Under the pieces are notes generated by a model that was given only the letters and a program-made list of their open reading frames with translations, did no database searches and had not been told where the DNA came from. A stretch of 58,389 nt of DNA, from assembly GCF_901873365.1 (NCBI RefSeq), contig NZ_CABFLM010000022.1, positions 1 to 58,389 of the forward strand, in the 5' to 3' direction. Positions 1-10,200 of this stretch are shown here, in pieces. The translations under genes were made by a program, and so were the position numbers. Every line of letters starts with the position of its first letter. Within the stretch, counting starts at the first letter, position 1. This DNA is from an uncultured Aggregatibacter sp. GTDB taxonomy: Bacteria; Pseudomonadota; Gammaproteobacteria; Enterobacterales; Pasteurellaceae.

Positions 1-85
1 GGCATAATGTATCCCTTAGGACAAGATTGTTCTTTGTTTATTATCATGTTGTTTGTTAGCGTATTTAAATCTTAAGGTGGTATGT

Positions 86-2890
86 ATGCAGCATTCTTTA
101 AATGAATGGCTCTCCTCCAGTGCATTAGGTGGGGCAAATCAATCTTATATTGAGGATCTTTATGAAAGCTATCTTGAAGATCCGAACAGTGTGGATGCCA
201 GTTGGCAGGAAATTTTTAAAACGCTGCCAAAATCCACCGCACTTGAGCAACCCCATTCAACGGTGCGCGATTATTTCCGCCGTTTAGCGCGAGAAAATCA
301 TGGACAGAGCGTGAGCGTGATTGATCCGGAAGCGAGCGCGAAATTAGTTAAAGTTTTACAATTCATCAACGCATACCGTTCTCGTGGCTACATTGAAGCC
401 ACTCTCGACCCCCTCAATTATTACCGCTGGAAAACTTCCTCGGTGCCTGAATTAGACCATCACCGACATGGATTAACCGACGCTGATTTAGATGAAAGTT
501 TCAATATCGACTATGCTGTTTATGGCAAGGAAAGCATGAAGCTCCGTGATTTAGCCCGTGATTTGAAAGCGACCTATTGTGGCAATATCGGTCTGGAGTT
601 TATGCACATTCATGATATGGAACAGCGTAATTGGTTGCAAAGCAAACAAGAAAAATGGATTCAACAGCCGCTTTTCAGTAAAGATGAAAAAATCAATTTA
701 CTGAAAGAATTAACGGCAGCGGATGGCTTGGAACGTTATTTAGGCGCGAAATTCCCGGGTGCGAAACGTTTCTCTTTAGAAGGAAGTGATGCCTTTATTC
801 CGATGATGAAAGAGATCATCCGTCATGCCAGCCGTAACGGTATAGACGATGTGGTCTTGGGTATGGCGCACCGTGGTCGTCTAAATATGTTGGTTAACGT
901 GTTTGGTAAACGCCCAACCGATTTATTTGATGAATTTGCCGGTAAACATGCGGAAGATAATCGCACCGGTGATGTGAAATATCACCAAGGTTTCTCCTCT
1001 GATTTTGCGGTAGATGATAAAAAAGTACACCTGACACTTGCCTTTAACCCGTCTCACTTGGAAATTGTGAGTCCGGTTGTGATTGGTTCCGTCCGCGCAA
1101 GACAAACCCGTAAACAAGACACCGAACATAACAAAGTGTTGGCGGTCACCGTGCATGGTGACTCCGCGGTTACCGGTCAAGGTATCGTGCAAGAAACCTT
1201 GAATATGTCCAATGCACGGGGTTATAAAGTGGGCGGCACGATTCGTATTGTGATCAATAACCAAATTGGTTTCACCACCTCTAACCCGAACGATACCCGT
1301 TCTACCGAGTTTTGTACTGATATCGCCAAAATGATTCAAGCGCCGATTATTCACGTGAACGGCGATGATCCGGAAGCGGTTGCTTTTGCGGCCCGTATGG
1401 CGGTGGAATATCGTGCGGTCTTTAAACGGGATATTTTCATTGATTTGATTTCTTATCGCCGTCATGGTCATAACGAAGCCGACGAGCCATTGGCGACTCA
1501 GCCGATGATGTATGGCATTATCAAAAAACACCCAACACCACCGAAAGTGTATGCCAATCGTTTAATTCAAGAAGGCGTCATTACGGAAGAAGATGCCACT
1601 GAAATTGCCAATTTATACCGTGATGCCTTGGATAATGGTGAATGTGTTGTGCCGGAATGGCGTGCGATGGATATGGCAAAAGTGGACTGGTTGCAGTATC
1701 TCAACTATGACTGGACGGCGCCGTATGAAAGCAAATTCCCGGAAGAGCGATTTAAAATCTTAGCAAAACGAGTTTCTCATTATCCGGATTATGTGCAACC
1801 GCATCCTCGCGTTGAAAAAATTTATGCCGACCGCCAAGAAATGGGGCGAGGCGAAAAATTATTAGACTGGGGGATGGCGGAAACCATGGCGTATGCCACC
1901 TTATTGGATGAAGGCATTCATGTGCGTTTATCCGGTGAAGATGCCGGTCGTGGTACGTTCTTCCATCGTCATGCCGTCGTACATAACCAAAAAGACGGTA
2001 CCGGCTATGTGCCATTAACCCAATTACACGCCAATCAAGGTCGCTTTGAAGTATGGGATTCCGTTTTAACCGAAGAAGGGGTGCTTGCCTTTGAATATGG
2101 TTATGCCACCACGGATCCGAAAACGTTGACCATTTGGGAAGCGCAATTTGGTGATTTTGCTAACGGGGCGCAAATCGTGATTGACCAATTCATCAGCTCC
2201 GGCGAGCAAAAATGGGGCAGAATGTGTGGCTTAGTGATGTTGCTACCACACGGTTACGAAGGACAAGGCCCGGAACACTCATCTGCCCGTCTGGAGCGTT
2301 ATTTGCAGCTTTGTGCAGAACAAAATATGCAAGTTTGTGTGCCTTCAACACCGGCGCAGGTGTATCACATGTTACGTCGCCAAGCGATTCGTAAAATGCG
2401 CCGTCCGTTAATTGGTATTTCACCGAAATCCTTGTTACGTCATCCGTTAGCGGTGTCCAGTATGGATGAATTGCTTAACGGCACATTCCAAACGATCATT
2501 GGTGAAATTGACAACCTTGATCCGAAAAATGTGAAACGTGTGGTGATGTGTGCCGGTAAAGTATATTACGATTTATTGGAGCAACGCCGTAAAAATGAAC
2601 AGGATAACGTGGCTATCATTCGTATTGAGCAACTTTATCCGTTTCCGCATGACGATGTGAAAGCCGCTTTAGCGCCTTATTCACATGTAACGGATTTTGT
2701 ATGGTGTCAAGAAGAGCCACTGAATCAAGGCGCTTGGTATTGCAGTAAACATAACTTTGAAGCCGTGATTCCGAACAACGCCAAATTGTCTTATGCCGGC
2801 CGCCCGGCGTCTGCTTCACCGGCGGTAGGTTATTTGTCATTGCATGCCAAACAGCAAAAACAATTGGTGGAAGACGCATTGACGCTTTAA
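86..2890 (+). CDS. sucA: 2-oxoglutarate dehydrogenase E1 component
   Basis: Thiamine-diphosphate E1 subunit of the 2-oxoglutarate dehydrogenase complex, which decarboxylates 2-oxoglutarate and passes the succinyl group to SucB. The protein is 934 residues from the chosen ATG, almost the same as E. coli SucA (about 933). It begins MQHSLNEWLSSSALGG and contains the E1 landmarks VLGMAHRGRLNMLVN and RRHGHNEADEP. I chose ATG 86 over an in-frame ATG at 53 because AAGGTGG lies just upstream and the first 11 residues of the longer frame are not family-like. It is first in a sucABCD run. An uptake-sequence inverted pair follows it, before sucB. Confidence 0.96.
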   Translation: MQHSLNEWLSSSALGGANQSYIEDLYESYLEDPNSVDASWQEIFKTLPKSTALEQPHSTVRDYFRRLARENHGQSVSVIDPEASAKLVKVLQFINAYRSRGYIEATLDPLNYYRWKTSSVPELDHHRHGLTDADLDESFNIDYAVYGKESMKLRDLARDLKATYCGNIGLEFMHIHDMEQRNWLQSKQEKWIQQPLFSKDEKINLLKELTAADGLERYLGAKFPGAKRFSLEGSDAFIPMMKEIIRHASRNGIDDVVLGMAHRGRLNMLVNVFGKRPTDLFDEFAGKHAEDNRTGDVKYHQGFSSDFAVDDKKVHLTLAFNPSHLEIVSPVVIGSVRARQTRKQDTEHNKVLAVTVHGDSAVTGQGIVQETLNMSNARGYKVGGTIRIVINNQIGFTTSNPNDTRSTEFCTDIAKMIQAPIIHVNGDDPEAVAFAARMAVEYRAVFKRDIFIDLISYRRHGHNEADEPLATQPMMYGIIKKHPTPPKVYANRLIQEGVITEEDATEIANLYRDALDNGECVVPEWRAMDMAKVDWLQYLNYDWTAPYESKFPEERFKILAKRVSHYPDYVQPHPRVEKIYADRQEMGRGEKLLDWGMAETMAYATLLDEGIHVRLSGEDAGRGTFFHRHAVVHNQKDGTGYVPLTQLHANQGRFEVWDSVLTEEGVLAFEYGYATTDPKTLTIWEAQFGDFANGAQIVIDQFISSGEQKWGRMCGLVMLLPHGYEGQGPEHSSARLERYLQLCAEQNMQVCVPSTPAQVYHMLRRQAIRKMRRPLIGISPKSLLRHPLAVSSMDELLNGTFQTIIGEIDNLDPKNVKRVVMCAGKVYYDLLEQRRKNEQDNVAIIRIEQLYPFPHDDVKAALAPYSHVTDFVWCQEEPLNQGAWYCSKHNFEAVIPNNAKLSYAGRPASASPAVGYLSLHAKQQKQLVEDALTL

Positions 2891-2896
2891 TCCGTT

Positions 2897-2953
2897 AAAG
2901 TGCGGTGTATTTTTCGCTTGTTTTAAAAACACCTTGAAAAACGACCGCACTTT
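2897..2953. terminator. Uptake-sequence inverted pair between sucA and sucB
   Basis: AAAGTGCGGT (2897-2906) and ACCGCACTTT (2944-2953) form a stem with a loop of about 37 nt. Head-to-head uptake sequences commonly serve as terminators in Pasteurellaceae. Here there is no long T-run, so it may be only a partial terminator or an mRNA-processing hairpin inside the suc operon. Confidence 0.55.
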
Positions 2954-3006
2954 ATGCTTAACAACATTGATACTTAGCTAAATGAATACAAAAAAGGAAT
3001 GAAATT

Positions 3007-4212
3007 ATGACTATTGAAATTCTTGTCCCGGATTTGCCTGAGTCAGTTGCTGATGCAACAGTCGCCACTTGGCATAAAAAAGCAGGCGATGCGGTGAAAC
3101 GCAATGAAGTGATTGTGGAAATTGAAACAGACAAAGTGGTGCTTGAAGTGCCGGCGCAAGCAGACGGTGTGATCAGTGAAATCGTGCAGGATGAAGGCGC
3201 CACAGTCGTGAGCAAGCAGTTGTTGGGTAAATTGGAAGCTTCCGCAACAGCCGCTGCAGCAGCCATGGAAAAAACGGCAGAAGCGACACCGGCGGATCGT
3301 CGTACCGAAGTGCCGGATGAGCCTCATACCACGGATGCGTTAAGTCCGGGCGTTCGTCGTTTATTGGCGGAACACGATATTCAAGCTTCTGAGGTGAAAG
3401 GCACCGGCGTGGGCGGTCGTATTACCCGCGAAGACGTTGAAGCGGTTATCGCAAAACGTGTAACAGCCCCTAAACCGGCAGAAACAACTGTCAGTACGAT
3501 GGCTTATTCAGCACGCAGTGAAAAACGCGTGCCGATGACCCGTTTACGTAAACGTATTGCAGAGCGTTTGTTGGAAGCCAAAAATAATACGGCGATGTTA
3601 ACCACATTCAATGAAGTGGATATGCAACCGATCATGAAGTTGCGCAAACAATACGGCGAAAAATTTGAAAAACAACACGGCGTACGTTTAGGTTTTATGT
3701 CTTTCTACATCAAAGCCGTGGTGGAAGCCTTAAAACGTTATCCGGAAGTGAATGCCTCCATTGACGGTGACGATGTGGTTTATCACAATTATTTTGACGT
3801 GAGTATTGCGGTTTCCACGCCACGTGGTTTGGTCACTCCGGTATTGCGTGATTGCGATAACCTTTCTATGGCAGACATTGAAAAATCGATTAAAGCCTTA
3901 GCGGAAAAAGGACGTGATGGTAAGTTAACCGTGGAAGATTTAACCGGCGGTAACTTTACGATTACCAATGGCGGTGTGTTTGGTTCTTTGATGTCCACTC
4001 CAATTATCAACCCACCGCAAAGCGCGATTTTGGGTATGCACGCCATTAAAGAGCGTCCGGTTGCTGTGGATGGTCAAGTGGTGATTCGTCCAATGATGTA
4101 TTTGGCATTAAGTTATGACCACCGTTTAATTGACGGCCGTGAGTCTGTCGGTTTCTTGGTCACCGTGAAAGAATTGTTGGAAGACCCAACAAGATTATTG
4201 CTAGAAATCTAA
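3007..4212 (+). CDS. sucB: Dihydrolipoamide succinyltransferase (E2 of 2-oxoglutarate dehydrogenase)
   Basis: E2 core of the 2-oxoglutarate dehydrogenase complex, which transfers succinyl from lipoamide to CoA. It has 401 residues. The order is an N-terminal lipoyl domain with the modified lysine in EIETDKVVLEV, an E1/E3-binding domain (LSPGVRRLLAEHDI, GTGVGGRITREDV), then the acyltransferase domain ending with the catalytic motif SYDHRLIDGRE. AAGGAATGAAATT lies just before the ATG. E3 (lpd) is not in this window, as usual because it is shared with pyruvate dehydrogenase. Confidence 0.96.
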   Translation: MTIEILVPDLPESVADATVATWHKKAGDAVKRNEVIVEIETDKVVLEVPAQADGVISEIVQDEGATVVSKQLLGKLEASATAAAAAMEKTAEATPADRRTEVPDEPHTTDALSPGVRRLLAEHDIQASEVKGTGVGGRITREDVEAVIAKRVTAPKPAETTVSTMAYSARSEKRVPMTRLRKRIAERLLEAKNNTAMLTTFNEVDMQPIMKLRKQYGEKFEKQHGVRLGFMSFYIKAVVEALKRYPEVNASIDGDDVVYHNYFDVSIAVSTPRGLVTPVLRDCDNLSMADIEKSIKALAEKGRDGKLTVEDLTGGNFTITNGGVFGSLMSTPIINPPQSAILGMHAIKERPVAVDGQVVIRPMMYLALSYDHRLIDGRESVGFLVTVKELLEDPTRLLLEI

Positions 4213-4218
4213 AGAAAG

Positions 4219-4251
4219 AAGAACCGCGTGTGCGTAAGGCAGGCGGTTCTT
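4219..4251 (+). terminator. Hairpin between sucB and sucC
   Basis: AAGAACCGC (4219-4227) pairs with GCGGTTCTT (4243-4251). Only a weak T-run follows (TGTTT), so it is more likely an attenuating or processing hairpin in the sucABCD transcript than a full stop. Confidence 0.45.
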
Positions 4252-4298
4252 TGTTTCAACAGACGATAAAAATTAGGGCATTTAACAGAGGATTTTCT

Positions 4299-5468
4299 AT
4301 GAATCTACATGAATATCAAAGTAAGCAAGTTTTTGCCGAATACAAATTGCCGGTGGGTAAAGGCATTGCCTGTAAAACCGCAGACGAAGCGGCAGAGGCG
4401 ATTAAACAGTTAGACGGTGATGTTTGGGTGGCGAAATGTCAAGTGCATGCCGGTGGACGTGGTAAAGCGGGAGGCGTGAAACTTGTACGCAACGAAGCGG
4501 AAGTCAGAGAGTTTGCGAATAAATGGTTAGGGCAACGTTTGGTCACTTTCCAAACGGATGCCAATGGTCAGCCGGTAAACACGATTTATGTAGAAGAAGG
4601 TTCACAAATTGAACGTGAATTGTACCTAGGCGCGGTGCTCGATCGTGCTTCTCAACGTGTGGTGTTCATGGTGTCCACTGAGGGTGGGATGAATATCGAA
4701 GAAGTCGCGGCAAAAACACCGCACTTATTACACAAAATGGCGATTGACCCGCTGACCGGTGGTATGCCATACCAAGGGCGTGAGTTAGCGTTTAAATTGG
4801 GTTTAAAAGGCGATCAAGTGAAACAATTTGCCCATGTTTTTACCCAAATGGCAAAAATGTTCGTAGAAAGAGATTTGTCCTTATTAGAAGTGAACCCGCT
4901 GGTAGTCACGAAAGAAGGCAATCTTCTTTGTTTAGATGCCAAAATCGTGGTGGATGGCAATGCGTTATATCGTCAACCGGCTTTAGCGGCAATGCAAGAT
5001 CCAAGCCAAGAAGACCCACGCGAAGCCTTAGCGGAAAGTTTCCAACTTAACTACGTGGCATTAGACGGCAATATCGGTTGCATGGTGAACGGCGCAGGGC
5101 TTGCCATGGGGACTATGGATATTGTGAAGTTGCATGGTGGTCAACCGGCGAACTTCCTGGATGTGGGCGGCGGTGCAACCAAAGAACGCGTTGCGGAAGC
5201 CTTTAAAATCATCCTTTCTGATAAAAATGTAAAAGCGGTACTCGTCAATATTTTCGGTGGCATTGTACGCTGCGATCTGATTGCAGAAGGGATTGTAGCG
5301 GCAGTGAATGAAGTGGGTGTCAACGTGCCTGTGGTGGTGCGTTTAGAAGGTAACAATGCCCCGTTGGGCCGTGAAATTTTAGCGAAGAGCGGTTTGAATA
5401 TTATTGCTGCCCAAACGTTGACTGATGCGGCGGTAGAATCAGTGAAAGCGGCAAAGGCTAACGCATAA
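4299..5468 (+). CDS. sucC: Succinyl-CoA synthetase beta subunit
   Basis: ADP/GDP-forming succinate-CoA ligase beta subunit. It pairs with SucD to convert succinyl-CoA to succinate with nucleotide phosphorylation. The start MNLHEYQSKQVFAEY at 4299 gives 389 residues, matching the family (E. coli 388). A longer reading from 4230 adds 23 non-conserved residues. The ATP-grasp region (VHAGGRGKAGGVK) and the C-terminal CoA-ligase segment with NIFGGIVRCDLIAEG are present. It is spaced 11 nt from sucD, so the two are co-transcribed. Confidence 0.96.
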   Translation: MNLHEYQSKQVFAEYKLPVGKGIACKTADEAAEAIKQLDGDVWVAKCQVHAGGRGKAGGVKLVRNEAEVREFANKWLGQRLVTFQTDANGQPVNTIYVEEGSQIERELYLGAVLDRASQRVVFMVSTEGGMNIEEVAAKTPHLLHKMAIDPLTGGMPYQGRELAFKLGLKGDQVKQFAHVFTQMAKMFVERDLSLLEVNPLVVTKEGNLLCLDAKIVVDGNALYRQPALAAMQDPSQEDPREALAESFQLNYVALDGNIGCMVNGAGLAMGTMDIVKLHGGQPANFLDVGGGATKERVAEAFKIILSDKNVKAVLVNIFGGIVRCDLIAEGIVAAVNEVGVNVPVVVRLEGNNAPLGREILAKSGLNIIAAQTLTDAAVESVKAAKANA

Positions 5469-5479
5469 GGAGCAATAGC

Positions 5480-6352
5480 ATGTCAATTTTAATTAATAAA
5501 GATACAAAAGTGATTTGCCAAGGTTTCACCGGCGGTCAAGGTACATTCCACTCCGAACAAGCATTAGCTTATGGCACTAAACTGGTGGGGGGCGTTTCAC
5601 CGAACAAAGGCGGCACGACCCATTTAGGATTACCGGTGTTTGACACCGTACGCGATGCAGTCGAGGCAACCGGTGCCACAGCCACGGTGATTTATGTGCC
5701 GGCGCCGGGCTGTAAAGATGCGATTTTAGAGGCGATTGATGCCGGGATTAAATTGATTATTTGTATCACCGAAGGCATCCCAACCTTGGATATGTTGGTG
5801 GTGAAACAACGCTTGAACCAAACCGGTGTGCGCATGATTGGGCCAAACTGTCCGGGCGTGATTACACCGGAAGAATGTAAAATCGGCATCATGCCCGGCA
5901 ACATTCATAAAAAAGGGAAAATTGGCATTGTTTCCCGCTCAGGCACGTTGACGTATGAAGCCGTGAAACAAACTACTGATGAAGGTTTTGGTCAATCCAC
6001 TTGTGTGGGTATCGGCGGCGATCCGATTCCGGGTTCCAACTTTGTGGATATTTTGAAATTATTCCAAGAGGATCCGCAAACGGAAGCGATTGTCATGATC
6101 GGCGAAATTGGCGGTTCCGCCGAGGAAGAAGCGGCGGCGTTCATTAAAGAACATGTAACCAAACCGGTGGTGAGCTACATTGCCGGCGTGACAGCGCCGA
6201 AAGGCAAACGCATGGGGCATGCCGGTGCCATTATCAGTGGTGGAAAAGGAACTGCCGATGAAAAATTTGCGGCGCTTGAAGCCGCCGGTGTGAAAACCGT
6301 GAGAAGTTTGGCAGAAATCGGTTCAGCGTTAAGAGAAATGTTGAATAAATAA
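5480..6352 (+). CDS. sucD: Succinyl-CoA synthetase alpha subunit
   Basis: Alpha subunit of succinate-CoA ligase, 290 residues (E. coli 289). The N-terminal CoA-binding Rossmann domain has QGFTGGQGTFHSEQAL. The phosphohistidine is in the C-terminal GHAGAIISGGKGTADEK. AAGGAG is upstream. It is the last gene of the suc cluster and is followed by an uptake-sequence terminator. Confidence 0.96.
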   Translation: MSILINKDTKVICQGFTGGQGTFHSEQALAYGTKLVGGVSPNKGGTTHLGLPVFDTVRDAVEATGATATVIYVPAPGCKDAILEAIDAGIKLIICITEGIPTLDMLVVKQRLNQTGVRMIGPNCPGVITPEECKIGIMPGNIHKKGKIGIVSRSGTLTYEAVKQTTDEGFGQSTCVGIGGDPIPGSNFVDILKLFQEDPQTEAIVMIGEIGGSAEEEAAAFIKEHVTKPVVSYIAGVTAPKGKRMGHAGAIISGGKGTADEKFAALEAAGVKTVRSLAEIGSALREMLNK

Positions 6353-6364
6353 TTGGGCTGAGCT

Positions 6365-6420
6365 AAAAAAAGTGCGGTTGGTTTTAAAAACGTTTTTAAA
6401 ATAGACCGCACTTTTTCTTT
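6365..6420 (+). terminator. sucD terminator built from paired uptake sequences
   Basis: AAAAAAGTGCGGT on the left pairs with ACCGCACTTTTT on the right. The intervening GTTTTAAAAAC and GTTTTTAAAA can pair further. A T-rich tail follows. This is a rho-independent terminator made from two opposed DNA uptake sequences. Confidence 0.8.
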
Positions 6421-6424
6421 TTAT

Positions 6425-6638
6425 TATAGCCAGCCAAAGTCTAGCTATAAAAACCATACGCTATGCGTATGGAGTCCTTCCTCGTAGCGTGCAACTTGTT
6501 GCACGAATAATTAACCTCGATGCGTCATTCACGATTTCATGCGTACCGTACATCTTGATGCACGACTAAATTACGCACGGAACGTTATTTAACGCTTTCG
6601 GGCATTCATGATTTCGTGCAACAAGTTGCACGCTACGA
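6425..6638. repeat. Structured dispersed element, copy 1 (214 bp, one 59-bp unit)
   Basis: It begins with two hairpins (TATAGCCAG region 6425-6450 and CCATACGC/GCGTATGG 6454-6472). A perfect 25-bp inverted repeat follows, left arm 6482-6506 and right arm 6614-6638. Each arm is itself a small palindrome (GTGCAAC/GTTGCAC). Between the arms is one 59-bp unit counted from GCACGA at 6501 to GCACGA at 6560. No coding potential is seen. It starts 4 bp after the sucD terminator tail. A second copy lies at 30360-30632. It looks like a MITE or a REP-like structured element; the family is not recognised. Confidence 0.8.
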
Positions 6639-7121
6639 TTCTAAACCCTACTTAAATATTAGGCTCTGTGTTGCACAGAGCTTAAATTATTTAATTTGGG
6701 CATAAGACGAACTGTCTTCGCAAATTATACCTTCCATACCTTCCATACCTTCCATCATCGGCAAGCCTATAAGAACAGCCTTGGCCAGAGTAAATAATCG
6801 TTAAATCCGTTTCGTTTAATTGAGCCAATACTGTTTTACCACAGGGGAAAATCCTTTCACTATGTAACTTGCGTAGCATGATGGGGTAACCATCCAGCTT
6901 CTGATTTACTTAATAAAGTTCGGAGATACGCTGTCAAATTATGTAATGATCTGCTGTTTCCTGCGGAGTGTAATAGCATGTTAAGCGAGTCAACCCGATA
7001 ATTTTTAGTAACAAGTGACAATCATGTGTATGAAATGTACTGGCATGTTGTTTTTTCGTCTTTTTCAGTATGTAAATTACCCACATAGTACAGATTACAA
7101 ACAACAAAACCTCATTTTTTA
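6639..7121. other. Non-coding stretch with a hairpin, a 9-bp tandem repeat and a short unexplained reading frame
   Basis: A perfect hairpin GCTCTGTG/CACAGAGC lies at 6663-6681. ATACCTTCC is repeated three times exactly at 6727-6753. A minus-strand frame of 62 codons (6691-6879) spans the repeat, but I recognise nothing in it. It may be a gene remnant or chance. The rest is AT-rich and appears to be the upstream region of putA. Confidence 0.4.
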
Positions 7122-7137
7122 TGTGACTTAAATCACA
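7122..7137 (+). promoter_or_regulatory. CRP site upstream of putA
   Basis: TGTGACTTAAATCACA is a perfect TGTGA-N6-TCACA palindrome. A TATATT -10 candidate is at 7176-7181, placing the site centre near -59, a class I CRP position. There is no good -35 hexamer, as expected for CRP dependence. It predicts cAMP-CRP activation of putAP when preferred sugars are low. Confidence 0.75.
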
Positions 7138-7216
7138 GAACACCAAAAAAGTCATTTACTAATAAATACGCTACCTATATTTTGTTAACAATTATATAAC
7201 AAAAGGAGGTTTTCTC

Positions 7217-10200
7217 ATGCAATTCACACTATCAAAACAATATAGCCCTATTCGACAAGCGATCACTGCAAACTATCGTTTAGATGAGAAAAGTGCGGTC
7301 GATTCTTTAGTGAAAACATTAGATTTTTCTCCAGAACAAGAACAACGCATCACAGACAATGCTATTAAGTTAATTAAAAAATTACGCCAACTGAAACAAA
7401 AACAATATGGCGCAGATGCCTTAATGCAAGAGTTTTCATTAAGCAGTGAAGAAGGGGTCGCGTTAATGTGCTTAGCTGAAGCCTTGTTACGTATTCCTGA
7501 TGCACAAACCCGCGATGACTTAATTTATGAGAAATTGCAAGAAGGGAACTGGAAATCTCACATTGGCAATTCCAATTCATTCTTCATCAATGCAGCCAGT
7601 TATGGCCTACTCTTTGGTAAAAAAATCAGCGAAACCCTGGATGAAAACAGTTTATCAAATGCACTCACCCGTAGTTTCTCCCGTTTGTCTGCGCCTATTA
7701 TGCGTATGGCAATTATCAAATCTATGCAGATTTTGGGTAAACAGTTTGTTACCGGCGTGACCATGCAAGAGGCGCTGCAAAACATCAAACCACGCTACGA
7801 AAAAGGCTTTACGTTCTCTTTTGATATGTTGGGCGAAGCTGCCATGACAGAAGCCGATGCACAACGCTATTTCAACGACTATTTACACGCGATTGAAGAA
7901 GTGGGCAAAGACGCAGCCGGCAGAACCATTTATAACGGCAACAGTGTTTCCGTTAAACTTTCTGCGATTCACCCGAAATATAGCCGTTCCAAATATGATC
8001 GTACCATCAATGAGCTTTACCCTCGCTTAAAAGAACTCTTCTTATTAGCGAAAAAATACAACATCAGTATCAATATTGATGCGGAAGAGGCCAATCGTTT
8101 AGAGCTTTCCCTCGATCTTGTGGAAAAATTATTAGATGAACCGGAATTACAAGGCTACAAAGGCATTGGTTTCGTAGTACAGGCTTACTCCAAACGTTGT
8201 CCATTTGTCTTGGATTATTTGATTAATTTAGCCCGAGAAAAACAAGGCTATTTGATGATTCGTCTTGTTAAAGGCGCTTATTGGGACAGCGAAATCAAAT
8301 GGGCGCAAGCGGACGGTTTGGACGGTTTTCCACTTTACACACGTAAAAATCACACCGATATTTCTTATATTGCTTGTGCGAAAAAATTATTTGCTGCACA
8401 AGATGTCATTTATCCGCAATTTGCCACCCATAACGTGCAAACTATGTGCACGATTCACGAATTAGGACAAGGTAAAAACTTTGAATTCCAATGCCTACAC
8501 GGCATGGGGGAATCTCTTTATGACAATATTGTGGGGAAAGAAAATCTGAACCGACAAGTTCGTGTCTATGCACCCGTGGGCACACACGCCACCTTGTTAG
8601 CCTATTTAGTCCGCCGCCTCTTGGAAAACGGCGCAAACTCCTCTTTTGTTCACCAGCTGGTTGATGAAAACATTCCGGTCGAACAACTTGTTACGCCGCC
8701 ATGGAAACTTTATGCCAAATCTCATGGCGAGCCGAATAAGTCGGTTCTTAAACCGTTAGAATTATTTAAAAACCGTAAAAACTCTGCCGGTTTCGATCTG
8801 AGCAATGAATTGGAATTAGCAAGATTAGAACAAGCGCTGAATGCGGCAACCATCGAAAACGCTACCTCTTTGGTTGCGTTTGAAAATGCTGAAAATGCGC
8901 CTGCGCATCAAGTCACCAATCCGGCCAACCTCAATGAAACTGTTGCAGAAGTCGCCTTTTTAGCTGTGAATCAGGCGGGAAAAGCGTTTGCCGCTGCCGA
9001 CAATACCCAATGGAAAGCCAAAAGTGCGGTGGAAAAAGCTAACGTTTTACGCAATGCTGCCGACTTATATGAAGAACATTTTGGCTTGTTGATGAAACTC
9101 GCTGTGGTTGAAGCGGGTAAAACCTTGCCAAACGCCATTGCCGAATTGCGTGAAGCCGTGGATTTCTTACGTTATTACGCCGTTCAATTAGAGCTGCTCG
9201 CAACACAAAATCACCTTGCCGAGCCCCGTGGAAAAGTACTTTGTATTTCTCCATGGAACTTCCCATTAGCCATCTTTACCGGCCAAATTGCTGCCTCTTT
9301 AGCAGCAGGCAATGCAGTGATTGCAAAACCGGCAGAACAAACTTCATTAATTGCGTATGCCGCCGTGAAACTCTTACACCAAGCCGGTATCCCGAAAGAA
9401 ACCCTACAACTGGTGTTAGGAGCGGGGGATTTAGGGGCTGCGTTAGTCCAACAAGCTTTTGATGGCGTCGTATTTACCGGTTCAACCGAAGTGGCCAAAC
9501 TCATTGAGCAACGTCTGACATTAGCAGATAACGATCCTGTGTTGATTGCAGAAACCGGCGGTCAAAACGTCCTTGTCGTTGACTCTTCAGCCTTGCCGGA
9601 ACAAGTCGTTGCTGATGTTCTCAGTTCAGCCTTTGACTCGGCAGGTCAACGTTGTTCTGCATTACGCATCTTATTGTTACAAGAAGATGTGGCAGATCAC
9701 TATTACAAGATGATCACCGAAGCCATTAAAGAATTAAGTTTAGGCGATCCACGTTTATTGGAAACCGATATCGGTCCTGTGATTGATGAAGAAGCTAAAC
9801 AAAATCTAGAAAACCACAAGGCAGCCATGCGCAAAGTCGCCCGCGCTTATGCGGAAATCGACACGCCGACTCAAGGGCATTTTGTGGCACCGAGTGTGTA
9901 TTTGTTGGATAACCTCGATCAAGTACAGCGTGAAGTCTTCGGTCCGATTCTACACATCGTACGTTATAAAAAAGATAACTTACTCAATGTCCTCAAAGCG
10001 GTAAATGAAAAAGGTTATGCGCTGACCGGTGGTTGCCATACCCGTATCCGCAAACAGATGGATATTGTGGAACGCCACTTAAACTGCGGTAACTTCTATA
10101 TCAACCGTAATATTGTAGGTGCGGTGGTTGGTGTTCAACCGTTCGGTGGACACGGATTATCCGGCACAGGGCCGAAAGCCGGCGGTGAATTCTATTTGCA

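Noticed and set aside
923..1531. 202-codon minus-strand frame inside sucA
   Set aside because: Shadow of sucA, which is conserved along its full length. There is no ribosome site or recognisable product.
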